From the NCBI GenBank assembly GCA_023101725.1, contig JALJCO010003008.1, forward strand, positions 372,001-436,000: DNA of 64,000 nt. Direction: 5' to 3'. Position numbers and translations under genes: made by a program. The first letter of the stretch is position 1; the number at the start of each line of letters is the position of its first letter. This stretch comes from Atherinomorus stipes. Taxonomy: Eukaryota; Chordata; Actinopteri; Atheriniformes; Atherinidae. This document shows positions 58,740-64,000 of this stretch, piece by piece. The notes below the pieces were generated by a model, which was not told the origin of the DNA, searched no databases, and worked only from the letters and a program-made list of their open reading frames with translations.

Positions 58740-58925
58740 CATGGGGATCCTCCACGCAGGGGGCCTGCGTTCTGCAGGGTGTTGCACCCTAATGCAGCCC
58801 CATTGCTGCCATGTGAGCCCTGGCCAGCCATGAGTTGTTCCTGAGGTGAAGCCCTCTGTGATGGTGAGGTGGACTCACGGAGCTCCCAGTTTCCTCTCCT
58901 CCACGTCAAGCCAGATGTTTCTTTC
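58740..58925. other. GC-richer segment of unknown nature
   Basis: A GC-richer stretch with a small hairpin (AGGGTG-ttg-CACCCT, near 58776-58790) and a 66-codon minus-strand frame (58739-58939) without a recognisable domain. It may be a dispersed-repeat fragment. Confidence 0.3.
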
Positions 58926-60446
58926 CATTTATGATTCATATTCAGTTAAGATACAGAGACTGGGTGTTAGTGAAAAACTGTTCAGCTGTCGGGTCGGCTC
59001 ACTGAAGTGTGAATATTTCAACAACAGATCCAACGCTGAGTTACAGCCTCCAGTGTGTGTGCGTGTGTGCGCGTGAGTTAGAGAGTAGGATCAGGTGTGT
59101 TTACTGTAAATTGTTGTGTAATAAACTTTGGTGTGTAAAGTTTGTGAAATTTTTTGTTAGAACTTGAGAGGAACTTAAAGTTCTTAAAAGGCTTCTTGCT
59201 GCTTTCTGTATGAAAAGTGGTTCATAAATAAAATCTGACTTGTGAAAACCAGAGGGTACGCAACAGGATGGCAGCAGTGGTAAAACAACCACTGCTGCCA
59301 TCCACTCATTTATCACAACTTCTGCAACATAAACACAGCAAAAAATTACTTTCTTCATAATAAACCACAACACCTGAATACAAAATCAAATTTTTATCAA
59401 ATCATTATTTCACTGGACTCAAATTATTCCAAACTCCCATAACAAAAATGTAATCATCACAAAAAGATGATGCTTTTACAGACGAGTGAAATTGACAGGG
59501 CAACGGTGAAGCAATGGAAACAAATGCAGGAGCAAAATCAGCTTGAATATAAAACAAAGTTTTAAAAAAAATTTATAAATTAGAGAAAATCATTACCAAG
59601 TATGGTTAAGCAAAGCAGCAAGAAGCACACGCAGCAGTGTGATGTTCTTGCAGGTGTCTCTACCTGTTATAGCGTTTAAAAAATAATTTAAATCATCACT
59701 TTTTAAGTCTTCAGGCTGTGTTTGAGTTGACCAAGTATTATTGGCCTCAGTTACAATTATGTAGAGCAAGCTGTTTACAAGAAAGTATAAAAAAAACTAT
59801 GATAGAAATAAATCTAAATTTAAAGAACAAACCATTTTCTGCATGCAAATGGTGTTTCCTTTTGAAGAAACCAAAATAAACCATTTGCTTTCAAGTGTTC
59901 AAGAGCAGTTTAATTTGGGTATTCACTGAACTGGCATGCATGGCTTATTTTTGCAGTGTGTCAAATAGGACAAATCTGAACAACAATTAGAGTTTGAATA
60001 ATGGAAATAAGGTTAATAATAATCTTTTTTCCTGCACGTATGTGATGCTCAGGTACATGTAAGAATTGCTGCAGTCCTGGGGCCGAATCACATTGGTAAA
60101 AGAAGAGTTTGATTTTTAGTGGTTCAAGAAGTAATATCACCTGTTTATCAACATGTGAAAAAAAAACTGGTCAAACTGATTATATTACAATTTAAAATGT
60201 GCCTCCAGTTATCGAACCACTGACCTGAAACATGAAAGCTACTGTTGGCCATCAGCCACAGCTTTTAGTTCCAGCAGTATTACTTTACAGCGAGGAAACT
60301 GAGATAAGATTCAGAGTCCATCCACATGTTGTACGGATCAGTGGATGATGAAACTCTGCGGGTCGGTAACTCAGACAGCAGGTCTCAACCTGCTCCTCTT
60401 TCTCACCAACAGAGGTCTATTTCCTCTTCTTCTCCTCCTCCTGCAG
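58926..60446. other. Non-coding sequence
   Basis: No gene or bounded repeat is seen. A short GTGTGC-rich stretch lies at 59052-59075. Confidence 0.5.
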
Positions 60447-60552
60447 AGCAAGGGATGAGCGGGAAAAGAGCCATCTGTGGAAGCGGTGCATGCTGGGAGG
60501 AGCAGATTGTCAGGAGAGTACGATGGAAGGAAGGAGAAAAGGAAGAAAGAAG
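60447..60552 (+). CDS. Candidate exon with ZNF143-type motif
   Basis: A strong acceptor (a run of tcttcttctcctcctcctgcag ending at 60446, pyrimidine-rich over about 27 bases) is followed by 106 bases ending GAAAGAAG|GTAATG, an acceptable donor. From the ATG at 60455 the frame reads MSGKRAICGSGACWEEQIV and continues basic and acidic to the donor, phase 2. Without splicing it stops at the TAA overlapping the donor. GTGCATGCTGGGA (60486-60498) matches the core of the ZNF143 / staf site, usually found in promoters and 5' untranslated exons. It may be a 5' exon of a coding or non-coding transcript. No partner exon was identified. Confidence 0.25.
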
Positions 60553-62797
60553 GTAATGACGGGGAGAAAAGAGGCTGAGAAGAGATTTATAAATGAAGAA
60601 ACTTTATTATGTCACATTATATTCCATATTTGAAAAAGTGAAAAGTGGTTCAAAGCAGAGCTGAATTACTTTTTCAGCTCACTGACTGAGTGGCCTTCTG
60701 CTTTTTATGACGGGATATTGATAATTATAGTTCACATGGCTCAGAGTGTATAAAAGAACAAACTATACAAAGTGGCATGATGTTATATTTCTGGTCAGCC
60801 TATTTATTAAATCATATGGTTGTAAACAATATGTTTAATGACCAGCTTTCACCTAGTTCCAAATATTTAGATAAAAATAAAAAAAGAAAAGTTGAATTAG
60901 ACAAGAATAAACAAAAAAAACTATGTTATAAAAGAGCTAATAACATAGACAGCCATGGCTCAGACAGCAAAGCAGGTTGCCCACAAAGAGCGCGATTGAT
61001 CCATTAATGCCTGGCACCTCACAACTTGCCAAAGTGTCCTGAGGGCAACAGTGAACCCCATGTTGCTCCTTGAGCTTGGCAGCTTCTCTTTGGTGTGTGC
61101 AAACAGCTTTGACCAAATGTTTCACGTTTCTCCTCAACAGATAATAAAAAAAAAAGATTAAAAAATAATTCCAAAATAAATAAATGGATAAATGATTATC
61201 TTGTATATTCATTTGAAGTTAAACATACTGTATCTCTTTGAGCATGCTGGACTCCAAAAGTCCGTAAAGTATCGCCGACCACCTCCTCCTGATTCTGACA
61301 TTTTTCTCCATGTTTTATTGACCAAAACGTTCCTCATGATGATCTTTGCAACAAAAACAGCGGCACCTGCATGAATGACTTTTTTAGAAAACATCGCTGC
61401 ATTTCAGCACATCTGACCAGACTGTGGTGCTGTTAGCAGAAACTGGACATGACGTTGCATGTAGGAACTCTTCACCATTGTCAGTAAGTATTTTATTTTT
61501 AATGAGTTTATTGTAGTTTTTAAGTTACTTTTCCAGTTTTACAGATGGAAAGTAATGGCTCAGCCTTCTGTTGAATTGGCAGTTAATGTTTAAAAGCTCA
61601 TAAGGTCAGTTTTAGTTCATCTATATTTTCTATGGAATATAAATACATCAGAAGAGGATAAAATAAGTGCTCTTGCCAGTGTTTAGCTGTAGGAGCCTCC
61701 TGCACGTCTCTGCCAGTAAAATTCCCGTCTGCAGACACCGTTTACTGGACATGATGAGACTAACACATTGAGCTGCAGTCACTTCTCCCGGATTATTCTC
61801 CCTGTCTTTTGTCTGGCGGATCAGATGTAAATTGTATAAATCAAAACTGCTGATCATGCACATAGATAAATTTCAATATGACCATGTAACAGTGGAATCA
61901 TCATCATTTGCCAACAATGTGTGCAGTGACACAGCATGTTTTCCAGAATTAAGATAATAACCCAAATGTTGCAATAAAAACCAGAGAATAAAACCTGAAT
62001 TCTAAAGACAGCAGTGGGATCTCTATTAGAGCATCTGTCTCTTGCTACTGACCTGCTCCCGAATGGGAAATGGAACGAGTCTTAAGTGGTCTTTAACAAT
62101 AGTAACAAAAAAGAAAGAAAGCCAGTTGTGCCTGTCAGCCAGTTCGGGGGTGACAGAGGTGATTTTCTTTGTCTTGTGCCGCTAGATTCAGTCCACGATT
62201 TAAACTCAGTGTGAAAACTGAGAAAAGACATTTTGAATCAGCCAGTAATCCTGTTCAGCACATTTGCTGAGACTATTCTGGATCAGATTGTGATGAGGTT
62301 ACATGGTGTTTTTAGCATTTGAGAGGACTCTCTTTTGAGTTAGTCCTCACAGATATAGAGCAACTCCCTCTCCCCACACACACAATCGCACATATTGCGG
62401 TACATAATCAGTCCCATTTTATGAGGTTGTGACCCCATAATGGGTTTCTTTATTCTCTGTTCCAGTTTTTTTGTCTGAACTTGAGCGGCACAGCAACATA
62501 GATTATCCGCAGGAGAAGAAACTGAAGACGACTCAAAGAAAAGAGGAAGGGGATAAGTGAAGAGCAAGGGTGGGGAATGAAATAAGGCAATCAGGTGTCA
62601 AGAGAAAGATTGGATTGTTTGCCCTCAGTTTGATTTTAAAAGCACCCACATCAGTATGAAGACAAAGTCAAGGTTACTTTGCTGATGGAAAGTATTAAAC
62701 AACTTCTTAATGTAAATTAGTTGAAAATGAAACACACTGAAAAAGTCGATCTTAATGAATAATATGATGTAAAAAAAAAAAATGGTAAATGTAAATA
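60553..62797. other. Non-coding sequence
   Basis: No gene or bounded repeat is recognised. Small frames on both strands (60777-61007, 60937-61212, 61192-61394, 61648-61863, 62340-62567) overlap one another and lack recognisable domains. Confidence 0.5.
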
Positions 62798-63135
62798 CAC
62801 TATGTTCCAAATTATAATGCATGCAGGATTTCATTTGGGTTTGCGTTTTTCTTGGCAAGATTTTGCTTGTGTTGTTTCTCCTGTCTCTTTAGATCACAGA
62901 CAGATAATCTCTGGCATTTTCAGTGTCCCAGGTGAACTTAATTAAGGGAAAATGTAAGCAGGCTGTTCCACGTTATTAAGCCAATCACAGTTTCCTTGCA
63001 GAATGGGGGTGGGAGCCAAAAATGATTGATTTGCAAATAAAAAGCACTAACTTGTGCAATGCTCTGCAAAAGGTGAAAAAAGAAACAGAAGTTAGATCAT
63101 TGTACTAAAAAGACCAAATGAGTTTGTTAATGCCT
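62798..63135 (+). mobile_element. 5' part of a Tc1/mariner-like transposon
   Basis: The segment starts 'tatgttccaaattataatgc' and proceeds through 'tctttagatcacagacagata', 'tggcattttcagtgtcccagg', 'ggctgttccacgttattaag' and 'cagaatgggggtgggagcc'. This is the 5' layout I recall for a widespread teleost Tc1/mariner-group transposon whose ends read 'atgttccaaattattatgca'. After the ATG, fragments such as KKH and LVQC survive among stops, then the copy ends near 63135. It lacks the catalytic domain and the 3' inverted repeat. The family is from memory. Confidence 0.55.
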
Positions 63136-63236
63136 GGATCAGATTACACAATTTTAGCCTGATTTTGACCAGACAGACACATGGCAGACAAACACTCGCT
63201 GTCGTGCCAGATTATGCGTTGTCAGATCACAGATTG

Positions 63237-63330
63237 ACACTCCTTCCCGAACTTAGTAGTGCTTCTTTGTTTCCTGTCTTTCATTAATGGACAAACTGAT
63301 TAATCCAGGTGTGTCTGGCCATTGCTGTTT
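63237..63330 (+). mobile_element. Single arm of the 38.4-kb MITE family
   Basis: 'actccttcccgaactta', 'ctttgtttcctgtcttt', 'aactgattaatccaggtgtgtctgg' (tokens given in parts) follow the left arm of the element at 38412-38591 along about 90 bp. The opposite arm is not found, so this is a truncated or rearranged copy. Confidence 0.65.
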
Positions 63331-63696
63331 TGGTAACTGAAATCAGGTAAACCAGGGGCGTCTCCAGCCTTTAAGGACAACCTGCAGCCCGGAGTTGCAC
63401 CAGGTGTAAATCTGAAAAAATTCAGACGAGCTTTTTTCTAGTCTTTTGCTACAAAAATGTGTTTTAAAAGGCAATAATAGACATAATGGAGAGGATAAAT
63501 TGTTATTTTAATTTTAAAAAATTAATCAACAATGAAATGTTGACCATTATGTTGCTGAAACACATTCGCTGCACTCACGCATAACAGTTCATATTCACCT
63601 TTTGTCTTCTCTTCGACTCATCACTGACCCTCCTCATCATCACATATTCTCTTCTCACCTGCTCTTTTTATCTTATTATTTGCTCTTCTTTTTCTT
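63331..63696. other. Non-coding sequence
   Basis: No feature is seen. Confidence 0.45.
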
Positions 63697-63815
63697 CCTA
63701 ATTTGTTCTCTTCTCTCCTATTTGTTCTCTTCTCCTCATCTCTTGTTCTCCTTTTCTCCTACTCATTTGTTTTCTTCTCCTCATTTGTTCTCATTTTCTC
63801 CTCATTTATTTATTT
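63697..63815. repeat. Degenerate pyrimidine-rich minisatellite, about 20-bp unit
   Basis: Five or six imperfect copies of a unit like ctcatttgttctcttctc run head to tail (atttgttctcttctct, tatttgttctcttctc, ...tcatttgttttcttctc, tcatttgttctcattttctc). The Ser/Leu/Phe-rich frame at 63602-63850 reflects this repeat. Confidence 0.75.
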
Positions 63816-64000
63816 ATAGATTTCACAAATATAAACTTTGCTTTAATTAACCTACAGCCCCTACAGAACATCTGAGTCCAGGTTTGAAAAGTATGCATTA
63901 AATGTTGTCAGTAGAAAATTATTTGAGTGGAATTGCACTTTAAGCCAAAATCGAAACAGAAGCTGGAAAGGAGTTGCTGCTAACTTCTCCCTCGATTTTT

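Overview
The window looks like intergenic or intronic DNA from a ray-finned (teleost) fish. The reasons are its AT-rich, CpG-poor background, many short microsatellites, and a dense, mixed load of transposon relics of kinds typical of teleosts. These include a Rex3/RTE LINE, an L2-type LINE, hAT and Tc1/mariner miniature elements, a PIF/Harbinger-like fragment and a TTAA-flanked element. I found no complete protein-coding gene, rRNA, functional tRNA, CRISPR array or bacterial-style operon. Almost all open frames are chance, low-complexity or transposon-derived. The exact species cannot be read from the sequence.

Layout. 0-16.5 kb: three hAT-type foldback copies (2.4, 7.1 and 13.1 kb), an L2 reverse-transcriptase relic (5.1-5.7 kb), a possible promoter plus first exon (5.87-6.03 kb), an inverted pair of repeats with a tRNA-like box (8.25 and 12.6 kb), a dispersed repeat at 11.6-12.2 kb, and at 15.95-16.46 kb a deletion derivative carrying the start of a transposon gene. 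16.5-24 kb: mostly unique sequence, with one long-TIR element at 21.2-21.9 kb and a degenerate 31-bp minisatellite at 24.0-24.25 kb. 26.5-27.9 kb: a 1.4-kb TTAA-flanked element with an internal 214-bp tandem duplication. 28-42 kb: sparse, with a hAT-like relic, simple repeats, a TA-flanked foldback MITE at 38.4 kb and a block of repeated TTGAAAAGACGT-like words at 39.1 kb. 42-46 kb: a repeat cluster (LINE/SINE-tail-like repeat, a long TA microsatellite, a hAT MITE with an exact 8-bp target duplication, a 'tactcaagta'-type repeat and a 5'-truncated, internally deleted Rex3). Inside it, at 43.6 kb, is a non-repetitive patch with a perfect Maf-type site and a palindromic homeodomain-like site. 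48.66-49.28 kb: a GC-rich block open on both strands. 52.3-52.9 kb: a PIF/Harbinger-like relic. 57.9-58.1 kb: a CpG-dense patch. 60.4-60.55 kb: a splice-bounded candidate exon with a ZNF143-type motif. 62.8-63.33 kb: the 5' part of a Tc1/mariner-like element next to one arm of the 38.4-kb MITE family.

Nothing here works together as a gene system. The best-supported content is mobile-element archaeology. The most worthwhile biological leads are the two candidate exons (5.97 and 60.45 kb) and the candidate enhancer at 43.6 kb. I saw no convincing evidence of an undescribed system. Family names come from recognising sequence patterns and were not checked by a database search.
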